64,000 nucleotides of DNA, from NCBI RefSeq assembly GCF_028823665.1, contig NZ_JAPEHV010000001.1, positions 186,001 to 250,000 on the forward strand, in the 5' to 3' direction. Made by a program: the position numbers and the translations under genes. Origin of the DNA: Microbacterium sp. C7(2022) (GTDB taxonomy: Bacteria > Actinomycetota > Actinomycetes > Actinomycetales > Microbacteriaceae). A model generated the notes under the pieces. It saw only the letters and a list, made by a program, of their open reading frames with translations, made no database searches and had not been told where the DNA came from. Shown here in pieces: positions 50,899-59,216 of this stretch; position 1 is the first letter of the stretch; each line of letters opens with the position of its first letter.

Positions 50899-53373
50899 GT
50901 GACAGTGGCACTGCCGGCATCCGATCTGCACCGACGTGCCGTCGCTCTGTGCATCGACGGCAAGTACGCCGCTGCCCAGCGTGAGCTCGATCGCGCAGAG
51001 GCTCGCACCGACGATCCCGACCTGCGCGCGCGGATCGCCGGAACGAGATCCTTGGCGGTGCAGCGGACGGGGGACCCGTCTCGCGCCGAGCAGATCTTGC
51101 GTGATGCCCTCGCCACTCCGCAGTTGCAGGACCACACTCGGGCCGTGTTGCGTGGCCAGCTGGGTGCGCTCGCCAACTACGGTGGGCGACTCGACGACGC
51201 AGAGCGCTGGTTGAGTGAGGCGATCAACGGTCTGCAAGACGACCCCGTGCCCGCCGCGCGGGCCCGGATGAACCGGAGCCTGGTGCGCATGCAGCAGCGC
51301 CGGCTCGCAGACGCGGCCGATGACCTCGAGCGCTCTGCCGCGATCTTCTCGGAGCACGGACTGTCGACCGATGAAGCCCAAGCGCGACATAACCTCGGCT
51401 ACACCGCGCTGCTCGCCGGCGATCTCGTCGACGCCCTTCACCAGATGCTTGCCGCGCGCGACGATGCCGCCGCCTCGCCCGTCGCTGCCGCGGTGTGCGA
51501 CGTCGACCGCGCCGAGGTGTTGCGTGACGCGGGGCTCGTCACCGAAGCCGAGCGCATCCTGGCCAACGCTGCCGCTACCTTCGCTGCCCACCGGATGCCG
51601 CAGTCGCGCGCCGAGGCCGAGTTCCACTTGGCGCGCTCGCAACTCGCCCACGATGCGCGTGCCGCGCGCACCAGCGCCGCCGCTGCCGCGCGACGATTTC
51701 ACGCTCTCGGGAACGACGCGTGGGCGGCCCGTGCAGATGCGATCCGGCTACGCGCAGCGTTCGGAGCAGCCCGCGTGACTCTGTCGGGGAGTGGCCGGGC
51801 GGCACGAATGCCGAGCGAAGAGACAGTTGCCCAGGTCGCAACCCGGTTGACCGCGCACGGGTTCCGCAGCGAAGCGACATCACTGCGGCTGGCTGCCGCC
51901 CTGGCTCGTGCGCGTCGGGGCGAGCGCGCGGCTCGAGTGGCGCGCATCTCGGATCACGCAACGATGGAAGAACAGATGCTGGCCGCCGAACTGCGTTCGG
52001 CGCGTGCTGCGGCGGCGGGGCGAGGCGCACAGGCGCGCCAGCACGCGGCATCCGGCTTGGAAGCCCTCACCCGGTGGCAGAGCTCGTTCGGAAGCCTCGA
52101 CCTGCAGACCTCGGTGGCGATGCACGGGGCGAACCTGGTGTTCGCAGGCCTCGCGTCGGCGATTTCCTCGCGCCGCGCCGACGTGGTGTTCGAGTGGTCC
52201 GAGCGCGCGCGAAACCTGGCTCAGCAGGCGGTGCCGTTGCGCCCTCCGCCCGACGAGGAGTTCGCCGCCGAACTTGCCGAACTGCGCATGCTCCGCGCCG
52301 AGAACCCGGGAGCGGATTGGCTGGACGGCGCACGTGCGGCTCACCTGCGCAACCGTGCGCGCGAGCGGCAGTGGAGCCGTACGCGCTCGACCGATACCGA
52401 TGGCGTGCTCGACCTCGATTCGGTGCGATCCGGCCTCGATGCCGACACCGCCGTGTTGTCGTATGTCTTTTCAGGTGAGGTGATCGCCGCTGTGGCGATC
52501 ACGGGTGACGACGCGCGAGTGGTCGATGTGGCCCCGTGGGGCGAGGTGGCGGGTCTGCTGCGCGGCCTGCGCGCCGACCTCGACATGGCGGCCTCTATCC
52601 AGACCGGTCCGATGGCCGCGGTGGTGCGCCGCTCGCTAGATCAGCGCGTTGCGGAAATCTCACGCCTCCTACTCGCGCCGCTGTTGCAGATTGCCGACCG
52701 GCGAAGGCTCGTGCTCACTGTCCCTGGGGCGCTGAGTGCGATTCCATGGTCGATCCTCCCCGCGATGCGCGGTCGCGTCTTCACTCTGGCGGTTTCGGCG
52801 AGCCGATGGGCACGCGCGCAGACGCAGCCGGTGCGTCACCAGAGCGCAGGATTCGTGGTGGGTCCGCGCGTCGCCCGAGGTGAGGAGGAGGTCCGCGCCG
52901 GTGCCTCGGGGTGGGGCGGCGCCGAGGTGCTGGCCGAGGACGCGGCCACTGTGTCAGCCGCGACCGCGCTGGCCGGATCGGTCGACGTCCTGCACATCGC
53001 TGCGCACGGACGTCACTCCGCCGACAACCCGCTCTTCTCGGGTCTCGAGCTCGCTGACGGCGCACTGTTCGGCTACGACGTGGACCTCATTCCGCGCGTG
53101 CCAGGCACCGTGGTGCTCTCTGCCTGCGAGGTGGGTCGCTCGTCGGTGCGGTGGGGGGAAGAGGCCGTGGGCATGACACGTGTCTGGCTGCATGCCGGCT
53201 CGCGCTGTGTCATCGCCGCGCCCGTCATCGTCGCCGACGACGACGCGTGCGAGTTGCTCAGCGCGATGCACGACGGGCTTGCCCGCGGGATGAGCCCGGC
53301 AGAGGCGCTGGCGGCGGCATCCGATCACACCGGAATCGTCGCGCCCTTCCAAGCACACGGGGCTGGATTCTGA
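50899..53373 (+). CDS. Helical-repeat (TPR-like) CHAT caspase-like protease
   Basis: 824 aa. Residues about 1-480: helical repeats of TPR type (RALALCIDGKYAAAQRELD-like pairs; QARHNLGYTALLAGDLVDAL). Residues about 500-824: CHAT domain (caspase HetF-associated with TPRs) with catalytic His703 (HIAAHGRH) and Cys743 (VLSACEVG), then GEEAVGMTRVWLHAGSRCVI. Cytoplasmic. Begins 30 nt after the subtilase stop; GTG 50899 and GTG 50905 are both possible, the latter with CAAGAT 6 nt upstream. Likely the sensor or effector protease of the operon. Confidence 0.92.
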   Translation: MTVALPASDLHRRAVALCIDGKYAAAQRELDRAEARTDDPDLRARIAGTRSLAVQRTGDPSRAEQILRDALATPQLQDHTRAVLRGQLGALANYGGRLDDAERWLSEAINGLQDDPVPAARARMNRSLVRMQQRRLADAADDLERSAAIFSEHGLSTDEAQARHNLGYTALLAGDLVDALHQMLAARDDAAASPVAAAVCDVDRAEVLRDAGLVTEAERILANAAATFAAHRMPQSRAEAEFHLARSQLAHDARAARTSAAAAARRFHALGNDAWAARADAIRLRAAFGAARVTLSGSGRAARMPSEETVAQVATRLTAHGFRSEATSLRLAAALARARRGERAARVARISDHATMEEQMLAAELRSARAAAAGRGAQARQHAASGLEALTRWQSSFGSLDLQTSVAMHGANLVFAGLASAISSRRADVVFEWSERARNLAQQAVPLRPPPDEEFAAELAELRMLRAENPGADWLDGARAAHLRNRARERQWSRTRSTDTDGVLDLDSVRSGLDADTAVLSYVFSGEVIAAVAITGDDARVVDVAPWGEVAGLLRGLRADLDMAASIQTGPMAAVVRRSLDQRVAEISRLLLAPLLQIADRRRLVLTVPGALSAIPWSILPAMRGRVFTLAVSASRWARAQTQPVRHQSAGFVVGPRVARGEEEVRAGASGWGGAEVLAEDAATVSAATALAGSVDVLHIAAHGRHSADNPLFSGLELADGALFGYDVDLIPRVPGTVVLSACEVGRSSVRWGEEAVGMTRVWLHAGSRCVIAAPVIVADDDACELLSAMHDGLARGMSPAEALAAASDHTGIVAPFQAHGAGF

Positions 53374-53591
53374 GCCTGGGGTCGCTGTCAAAAAAAGTTT
53401 TGGCCGGGATGTATCAGGCTCCAGGAAGCGGGCTCTGGATCATCGGAACGAGAGTCGTCTGACGGGCTGGGGGTCGGCGATATCGCGAAGACACACATGG
53501 GGCGTGTCTGGGGGGACACGGTCTTCGTGCTCGAACCACGGGGGATGTCGCAGGGACCCAGGTCGGCGACATCCCCCGCACTTCGTTCGCA
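53374..53591. other. Structured intergenic region after CHAT gene
   Basis: Holds an A7-G-T4 run (53390-53401) unusual for this genome, a 17-codon frame (53409-53462, MYQAPGSGLWIIGTRVV) with no ribosome site, a nested stem-loop (CGAAGAC 53486-53492 with GTCTTCG 53521-53527) and the terminator at 53539-53578. No supported gene. Confidence 0.5.
53539..53578. terminator. Bidirectional hairpin terminator
   Basis: Perfect 13-bp stem, arms CGGGGGATGTCGC and GCGACATCCCCCG, 14-nt loop, between the convergent CHAT gene and LysR-effector gene. Confidence 0.85.
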
Positions 53592-54347
53592 TCAGTTCCG
53601 TGATGAGTTCGCCGTACGACCGCGAACGATGCCGATGAACGCATCGACCGCCGGATTCTCGGCGTCTTTGCGCCACGCGACGCCGACGGGTGAGACCGGC
53701 CCGTCGACCAGGACACGCCAATCGGCGTCCTTGCGCTGATGCGCGCGAGCAATCGACATCGGTACGACCACGCATCCAACGCCCGCGGCCACCGTGGCGA
53801 TGGCTCCCGCGGTATCGGCCGGCGGCTCGAAGCGTGGCGGGGCAGCGCCGACGACCGAGAGGCTCAGCACGTCGTCGCCGGGGACGATGACGACTTCCCC
53901 TGCAAGGTCTTCGAGTCGGAGGTCGTCCGCAGCCATCAGGTGAGAATCGATGGATGCCACCACCACCGGCACTTCTTCGTAGAGCGGGATCACGTGGATC
54001 TCGTCAGAGGTGACCGGCATGCGCACGATAGCGAGGTCGACATCGCCATCGTGGAGCGCGCGATGCTGATCGGCCGCGGACAGCGCGACGAACTCGAGCG
54101 CCGTCTGTGGGAAGCGCTCGGTGAAGGTGTCGATCCATTTGCCGGGAGTGGAGCCGGGCACCGCGCCCACGCGCAGAAGCTCGGGCATCGCGGGCGTGGA
54201 TGGCTCGGAGTGTGCGGTCGTCGGTGACTCCTTATGTGGCGCCTGTCGTGTGCGCGAACCTTTTGCTTGCGCGGTGCGGGCCCGCCCGCCGGCGGCCGCC
54301 TTCTTGCCCTTGCCGGGCTTTCCCCGCGAACCGCCGCCTGCACCCAT
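53592..54347 (-). CDS. LysR-type effector-binding domain protein lacking HTH
   Basis: 251 aa. Residues about 55-245 follow the LysR substrate-binding fold (LLRVGAVPGSTPGKWIDTFTERFP; DGDVDLAIVR; VPVVVASIDSHLMAADDLRL; VAAGVGCVVVP). The N-terminal 50 residues are a Lys/Arg/Gly/Ala-rich disordered tail (GKPGKGKKAAAGG) in place of the winged helix. Similar HTH-less proteins are frequent in actinobacteria. The basic tail could bind nucleic acid non-specifically. Role unknown. Confidence 0.85.
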   Translation of the reverse strand: MGAGGGSRGKPGKGKKAAAGGRARTAQAKGSRTRQAPHKESPTTAHSEPSTPAMPELLRVGAVPGSTPGKWIDTFTERFPQTALEFVALSAADQHRALHDGDVDLAIVRMPVTSDEIHVIPLYEEVPVVVASIDSHLMAADDLRLEDLAGEVVIVPGDDVLSLSVVGAAPPRFEPPADTAGAIATVAAGVGCVVVPMSIARAHQRKDADWRVLVDGPVSPVGVAWRKDAENPAVDAFIGIVRGRTANSSRN

Positions 54348-54360
54348 GGGCTTCAGCGTA
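54348..54360 (-). promoter_or_regulatory. Leaderless -10 box for LysR-effector gene
   Basis: TACGCT on the minus strand (54355-54360), 7 nt before ATG 54347. It is back to back with the box for the DUF1304 gene. Confidence 0.5.
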
Positions 54361-54370
54361 GTCGTGGCGT

Positions 54371-54382
54371 TAGTGTTCGATC
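54371..54382 (+). promoter_or_regulatory. Leaderless -10 box for DUF1304 gene
   Basis: TAGTGT (54371-54376), 6 nt before ATG 54383. Confidence 0.5.
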
Positions 54383-54781
54383 ATGATCACGATCCTCGCC
54401 ACGGTCTTCGCCGCGCTGGCCGCGCTGCTCCACGTGTACATCTTCGTGCTCGAGTCGGTGCAGTGGTCGCAGCCGAAGACGTGGAAGCGGTTCGGGGTGC
54501 CCTCGCAAGAGGCCGCCGACATCACGCGCCCGATGGCGTACAACCAAGGGTTCTACAACCTGTTCCTCGCGATCGGCACCGTGATCGGTCTCGCACTCTT
54601 TCTCGTGGGCGCCGAAGCGACAACCGCCGATGTGGCGGGTCGCACGCTGGTCCTGTTCAGTCTCGGATCCATGACTGCCGCGGCTCTCGTGCTCATGACC
54701 TCCGGATCGAAGTACCTACGTGCAGCGCTCACCCAGGGCACACTGCCACTGATCGGGTTCGTCCTGTTCCTTTTCGCGTAG
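54383..54781 (+). CDS. DUF1304 family membrane protein
   Basis: 132 aa, four helices. LLHVYIFVLESVQWSQPKTW and AYNQGFYNLFLAIGTVIGL are the signature segments of DUF1304; function unknown. Divergent from the LysR-effector gene, which could control it (inference). Confidence 0.9.
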   Translation: MITILATVFAALAALLHVYIFVLESVQWSQPKTWKRFGVPSQEAADITRPMAYNQGFYNLFLAIGTVIGLALFLVGAEATTADVAGRTLVLFSLGSMTAAALVLMTSGSKYLRAALTQGTLPLIGFVLFLFA

Positions 54782-54789
54782 GCACGCAC

Positions 54790-55437
54790 TCAGCCTCGTT
54801 GATCGGCGCAGGCGCTCCAGAGCCCTCGTGAGTCTTCCCGAGCATCCGCCTCAGCCTCGGCGAAAAGATCGGCATACATCGTGTTGGGGGTCACTTCGAG
54901 CGTCACGGCATCGCCCCGGGCGATCATCTCGAGATTGATGAAGGTGCCGGCATCCGACCATAAGTACATGAGCGCGCGATCGTAGCGGTCGTACCATTCG
55001 CGGTCGGGCGATGCCCATACCGTCGAGCCTTCCGGCAACAGGGCGCTCAGGGTGTCGGTGGCCTCCTGTGCTCCGCACTCCGGCGTCGGGCGCATCTCGG
55101 GGGTGTCGATTCCAATGATTCGCACCGAGATGCGCTCCGAGGTCTCGATGATCTCGTTTGGTTCGTCGATCGTGGCCTTGATGGTGTCGCCGTCGATCAC
55201 GTACTCGACGGTCATGGGGAACGCGTCGGTCGGGCGCGCGGGCGCATCGGACGCACCGGGCCGCTGAGACTCGGCCGTCTGCGGAGACTCGGCCGTCTGC
55301 GCGTCGCTCGAGACCGGGAAGCCACTTTGTTGAGGGTCACCTGTCAGCGCGAGAAAAGCCAGCGCGACGGCGATCGCGCCGCCTGCGATGCAGACAAGTT
55401 GCGTCCATCGTCGACGGCGGCGCGGCGATGTGGTCAC
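54790..55437 (-). CDS. Secreted or membrane-anchored SNase-like nuclease
   Basis: 215 aa. A basic N-terminus plus one hydrophobic segment (residues 13-32) would export or anchor it. A Ser/Gln/Thr-rich spacer with QTAESPQTAES repeats follows, then a staphylococcal-nuclease fold from about residue 75: VIDGDTIKATI, RIIGIDTPEMR (calcium Asp and Arg), and DRYDRALMYLW (Arg). GTG 55437 has TAGCCT 6 nt upstream. Confidence 0.9.
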   Translation of the reverse strand: MTTSPRRRRRWTQLVCIAGGAIAVALAFLALTGDPQQSGFPVSSDAQTAESPQTAESQRPGASDAPARPTDAFPMTVEYVIDGDTIKATIDEPNEIIETSERISVRIIGIDTPEMRPTPECGAQEATDTLSALLPEGSTVWASPDREWYDRYDRALMYLWSDAGTFINLEMIARGDAVTLEVTPNTMYADLFAEAEADAREDSRGLWSACADQRG

Positions 55438-55449
55438 CGCGTCAGGCTA
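55438..55449 (-). promoter_or_regulatory. Leaderless -10 box for nuclease gene
   Basis: TAGCCT on the minus strand (55444-55449), 6 nt before GTG 55437. Confidence 0.5.
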
Positions 55450-55474
55450 GCGCGAGAGACCGACAGGCGCCTGG

Positions 55475-55882
55475 CTACGCGGCGAGGCGTAGACCGCGCT
55501 GGTCGGTCGCCACACGCTCGCCGTCGCCGATCGTCTCGTCGTCACCGATGAGAGACCCCGTGGCGACGCGCGCACCGGTTCCCACTTGAGTTCGGACTCC
55601 GATCTTCGCGCCTGCACCGATGGCGGCACCCTGGCCGATGTGAGCGTGAGGCTCGATGCGTGCCTCGGGCCCGATGACGGCGTCGATCTCGACCCACACG
55701 CCGCGGCCGACGTGAGCGCCCGCGGCGATCTGGACTCCGGGTTCTACATACGCACCAGCTTCTACCACCGCGCTCGGGTGCACCTTGGCCCCGTGCGCGA
55801 TCAGGCCCCGACCATTGACGTGTTTGCGGTAGCGCAGTGTCTCGCCAAGATCGTTCTCGATGTCGATGTAGTTCTTACCCAC
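55475..55882 (-). CDS. Left-handed beta-helix (hexapeptide repeat) protein
   Basis: 135 aa from GTG 55882, chosen because AGGAGG lies 5 nt upstream; longer in-frame readings lack a ribosome site. About six hexapeptide turns (AKVHPSAVVEAGAYVEPGVQ; AHVGRGVWVEIDAVIGPEAR) form a left-handed beta helix as in acyl- and acetyltransferases or gamma-carbonic anhydrase-like proteins. No acetyl-CoA site is evident, so it may be a structural or regulatory member. It lies 37 nt before the nuclease gene on the same strand. Confidence 0.8.
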   Translation of the reverse strand: MGKNYIDIENDLGETLRYRKHVNGRGLIAHGAKVHPSAVVEAGAYVEPGVQIAAGAHVGRGVWVEIDAVIGPEARIEPHAHIGQGAAIGAGAKIGVRTQVGTGARVATGSLIGDDETIGDGERVATDQRGLRLAA

Positions 55883-56090
55883 GAACCCCTCCTGCGGCAC
55901 TCGTATGCCGGACTCTGACCCCAACGACATGGACGGGGGATTCATTCCCGCACATCGATTCGGGTCTCGAGAGGTTATTCGGCGCGCGCACCGCATCGGA
56001 TTGCCCGCGCCACGCTCAGCGCGCCACCACGCTCTGCGCGCCGCGCGCAACGCACGCGTGGCCACGCCACGCCACGCTGCGCTGCGCTAG

Positions 56091-56157
56091 CAGAGGAAGA
56101 TTCACCTCATGAGGATGCCGGGGCGTCATCCGTCCTCAGGGGGTGAATTTTCCTCTG
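56091..56157. repeat. Long inverted repeat (15 of 16 paired plus inner stem)
   Basis: Outer arms CAGAGGAAGATTCACC (56091-56106) and GGTGAATTTTCCTCTG (56142-56157), one mismatch; inner GAGGATG / CATCC...CTC pairing. Base composition is unlike the surrounding GC-rich DNA, so a small mobile or REP-like element is possible. Confidence 0.7.
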
Positions 56158-56190
56158 TTACTGCCGCGAGTGGCGCTGCGTGCGCTCCGC

Positions 56191-56218
56191 GCGCGGGCCA
56201 AGCGTGGCTGGCCCGCGC
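56191..56218. terminator. Hairpin terminator of aminotransferase gene
   Basis: Perfect 10-bp stem GCGCGGGCCA / TGGCCCGCGC with an 8-nt loop, 35 nt beyond the minus-strand stop at 56253. Confidence 0.75.
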
Positions 56219-56252
56219 TGTGTGTGCTGCGGTGAGGTGTGCGGACCGCGCG

Positions 56253-57611
56253 TCAGCGCACGTGTTCGTCGGCTTGCGACAGCGCGCGGTCGATGATGTC
56301 GAGGCCGCGCACCAGCTCGTCCTCTTCGATCACGAGCGGCGGGGCGACGTGCACGCGGTTGAAGTGCGTGAAGGGCCACAGGCCATCGCGCTTGCAGGCC
56401 GCCGCGACCGCGGTGACGGGTGCGGCATCCGGCCCACTGGCATTGAAGGGAACAAGTGGCTCGCGGGTCTCGCGGTCGCGCACCAGTTCGATCGCCCAGA
56501 AGAGCCCGATGCCGCGTACGTCTCCGACGGAGGGATGCCGCGACGCGATCTGCTGCAGCCGAGGCTCGACCACGCGGGTGCCGAGGTCGCGTACGCGTTC
56601 GAGGATCCCGTCGCGTTCGAACACGTCGAACGTAGCGAGCCCCGCCGCACACGCGAGCGGGTGACCGGAGTACGTGAGCCCACCGGGGAACATTACGGTG
56701 TCGAAGTGCGAGGCGATGCGGTCCGAGATGACGACGCCGCCCAGCGGTACGTAACCCGAGTTGATGCCCTTCGCGAACGTGATGAGGTCGGGCACGACGT
56801 CGAACGCCTGGAACGCAAACCACTCACCGATGCGGCCGAAGCCGACCATCACCTCGTCGGCGATGTAGATGACGCCGTACCGGTCGCACAGTTCGCGCAC
56901 GCCAGCCAGATACCCGGGCGGGGGGATCAGCACGCCGTTGGTGCCGACGATCGTCTCGATCACGATGGCCGCGATGGTCGAAGCACCCTCGAGGATGATG
57001 GTCTGCTCGAGGTGTTCGAGCGCCCGCTGGGTCTCTTCCTCGGGTGAGGACGAGTGGAAAGCCGACCGGTACGGGTACGGACCGAAGAACTTCGCCACCG
57101 ACCCGTCGGCGGGCTCGTTCGCCCAGCGGCGCGGGTCGCCGGTGAGCGCGATCGCCGTCGACGTGTTGCCGTGGTAGCTGCGGTACATCGACAGCACCTT
57201 GCGCTTGCCCGTGACCAAGCGCGCCATGCGTACGGCGTTCTCGTTGGCGTCGGCCCCGCCGTTGGTGAAGAACACCTTCTCAAAGCCCTCGGGCGCGACC
57301 TCTGAGATGCGGCGGGCAAGCTCGCCGCGCACGTCGTTCGCCATCGCGGGGGCAATCGTCGCGAGTCGGCCGGCCTGCTGCTGGATGGCAGCGACGAGGT
57401 CGGGATGCTGGTGCCCGAGGTTCAGGTTGACCAACTGCGAGCTGAAGTCGAGGTAGCTGTTCCCCGCGTAGTCCCAAAAGGTCGCCCCTTCGCCACCGGC
57501 GACGGGAAGGGGGTCGATCAGGGCCTGTGCGCTCCACGAGTGGAACACGTGGCCGCGGTCGTCGGCGCGCACGCGCGCTTCGGTGTCGGTGTCGATGGCG
57601 ACGTCAGTCAT
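56253..57611 (-). CDS. Class III omega-aminotransferase
   Basis: 452 aa PLP enzyme. FTNGGADANENAVRMAR (phosphate loop), YRSYHGNTSTAIALTG, YIADEVMVGFGRIG, and FAKGINSGYVPLGG with the Schiff-base Lys. It is next to an MmsA-like semialdehyde dehydrogenase, so the pair probably converts a beta- or gamma-amino acid, such as beta-alanine, to its semialdehyde and then to an acyl-CoA. AAAGGACG ribosome site. Divergence from the other aminotransferase at 14314 suggests a different substrate. Confidence 0.92.
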   Translation of the reverse strand: MTDVAIDTDTEARVRADDRGHVFHSWSAQALIDPLPVAGGEGATFWDYAGNSYLDFSSQLVNLNLGHQHPDLVAAIQQQAGRLATIAPAMANDVRGELARRISEVAPEGFEKVFFTNGGADANENAVRMARLVTGKRKVLSMYRSYHGNTSTAIALTGDPRRWANEPADGSVAKFFGPYPYRSAFHSSSPEEETQRALEHLEQTIILEGASTIAAIVIETIVGTNGVLIPPPGYLAGVRELCDRYGVIYIADEVMVGFGRIGEWFAFQAFDVVPDLITFAKGINSGYVPLGGVVISDRIASHFDTVMFPGGLTYSGHPLACAAGLATFDVFERDGILERVRDLGTRVVEPRLQQIASRHPSVGDVRGIGLFWAIELVRDRETREPLVPFNASGPDAAPVTAVAAACKRDGLWPFTHFNRVHVAPPLVIEEDELVRGLDIIDRALSQADEHVR

Positions 57612-57639
57612 GGGGCGTCCTTTCGGCGTGGGGCGCGGT

Positions 57640-59127
57640 TCAGTGGTTGCTCGGGAACCCGAGGTTGATCTGCGAGGGGGTGTGGTCGGGCCAGCGCGTG
57701 GTGACCACCTTGGAGCGCGTGTAGAAGTGCACCGATTCGGGGCCGTAGATGTGCGAGTCGCCGAAGAGCGAGTTCTTCCACCCGCCGAACGAGTAGGCGC
57801 CGATCGGCACGGGGATCGGTACGTTGACGCCGACCATCCCGACTTCGATGTCGACCTCGAACTGGCGCGCCGTGCCACCGTCGCGCGTGAAGATCGCGGT
57901 GCCATTGGCGAAGTTGTTGGCGTTGATCAGCTCGACCGCCTCGGCGTACGTCTGGACGCGCACGACCGACAGCACCGGTCCGAAGATCTCGTCGTCGTAC
58001 ACCTTCATGCCGGGCGTGACGTGGTCGACCAGGCTGACGCCGATGAAGAAGCCGTCGCCCTCGAACGTCTGGGTCGTGCCATCGACGACGACCGTCGCGC
58101 CTTCAGCGGCAGCGCCGGTCACGTAGGACGCGACCTTGTCGCGGTGCTCGCGGGTGATCAGCGGACCCATTTCGGATGCCGCGTCCGTGCCGTCGCCGAT
58201 GGTCAGCGAGCCGACACGAGAAGCAACCTTCTCGACGAGGGCGTCGGCGACCTCGTCGCCAACCGCGACGAGCACCGAGACGGCCATGCAGCGCTCGCCG
58301 GCCGATCCGTAGGCGGCCGAGACAGCGGCATCCGCTGCAGAATCCAGGTCGGCATCGGGCATGACGACCATGTGGTTCTTCGCTCCGCCGAGGGCCTGCA
58401 CACGCTTGCCCTGCTCGGTCGCGCGCTGGTAGATCGAGCGGGCGATCGGCGTCGACCCGACGAAGCTGACGGCCTTGACATCGGGCGAGTCGAGGATCGC
58501 GTCCACGGCCACCTTGTCGCCGTGGACGACGTTCAGCACACCGGCGGGAAGCCCGGCTTCTTCGAAGAGCTTCGCGAGGAACACCGACGCGCTCGGGTCC
58601 TTCTCGCTGGGCTTGAGGACGACGGTGTTGCCGCACGCGATCGCCGTGGCGGTCATCCACAGCGGGACCATGACGGGGAAGTTGAAGGGCGTGATCGCGC
58701 CGACGACGCCGACCGGCTGCTTGACGGAGTGCACGTCGACGCCGCGCGAGACCTGCTCGCTGCGCTCGCCCTTGAGGAGGTGCACCAGACCCGCGGCGAA
58801 CTCGACGTTTTCCAGACCTCGGCTGATCTCGCCCTTGGCGTCGGAGAGCACCTTGCCGTGCTCACTGGTGAGGATGGCGGCGAGTTCGTCCTGACGCTCG
58901 AGCAGCAGGTGGCGCAGCTTGAAGAAGACATCGGCGCGCTTGACGAGGCCGGTGGCGCTCCATGCGGGCAGGGCGGCCTTGGCTGCCGCAATCGCGGTCT
59001 CGACCTCGGCGGTGGTCGCGAACGCCACCTGGTGCTGCACCTCGCCGGTCGCAGGGTTGAACACGTTGCCGGTGCGCTCTGCGCTGCCGGACTCGGCGCC
59101 ATTGATGTAGTGCGGGATGAGGCTCAT
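57640..59127 (-). CDS. mmsA: CoA-acylating methylmalonate/malonate semialdehyde dehydrogenase
   Basis: 495 aa aldehyde dehydrogenase of the MmsA/IolA group. NAD loop TPFNFPVMVPLW and catalytic Cys in GSAGERCMAVSV; the ERCMA context and INGAESGSAERTGNVFNP start are typical for MmsA, which releases CO2 and makes acetyl-CoA or propionyl-CoA. AGGAG ribosome site 6 nt upstream of ATG 59127. Operon with the downstream aminotransferase (28-nt gap), divergent from a PucR gene. Confidence 0.93.
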   Translation of the reverse strand: MSLIPHYINGAESGSAERTGNVFNPATGEVQHQVAFATTAEVETAIAAAKAALPAWSATGLVKRADVFFKLRHLLLERQDELAAILTSEHGKVLSDAKGEISRGLENVEFAAGLVHLLKGERSEQVSRGVDVHSVKQPVGVVGAITPFNFPVMVPLWMTATAIACGNTVVLKPSEKDPSASVFLAKLFEEAGLPAGVLNVVHGDKVAVDAILDSPDVKAVSFVGSTPIARSIYQRATEQGKRVQALGGAKNHMVVMPDADLDSAADAAVSAAYGSAGERCMAVSVLVAVGDEVADALVEKVASRVGSLTIGDGTDAASEMGPLITREHRDKVASYVTGAAAEGATVVVDGTTQTFEGDGFFIGVSLVDHVTPGMKVYDDEIFGPVLSVVRVQTYAEAVELINANNFANGTAIFTRDGGTARQFEVDIEVGMVGVNVPIPVPIGAYSFGGWKNSLFGDSHIYGPESVHFYTRSKVVTTRWPDHTPSQINLGFPSNH

Positions 59128-59170
59128 GGTGACTCCTGGGGTCTGCCGGACAGATCGACCGGGCATCATC

Positions 59171-59176
59171 TAGGGT
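59171..59176 (+). promoter_or_regulatory. Candidate -10 box for pucR-type gene
   Basis: TAGGGT, about 40 nt before GTG 59217, which has an AGAGG ribosome site at 8 nt. Confidence 0.4.
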
Positions 59177-59216
59177 GGATTCGTCCCAGTGTGTCAGAGC
59201 AGTAGAGGCGGCAGAG

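Larger units (their letters stand above)
55883..56252. other. Intergenic region with large inverted repeat
   Basis: No supported gene in 370 nt. It contains low-complexity CGC-rich DNA (about 55978-56090), an unusual AT-richer inverted repeat (56091-56157) and a hairpin after the aminotransferase gene (56191-56218). Confidence 0.7.

Noticed and set aside
57583..59205. 540-codon plus-strand frame
   Set aside because: Antisense of the MmsA-type dehydrogenase.
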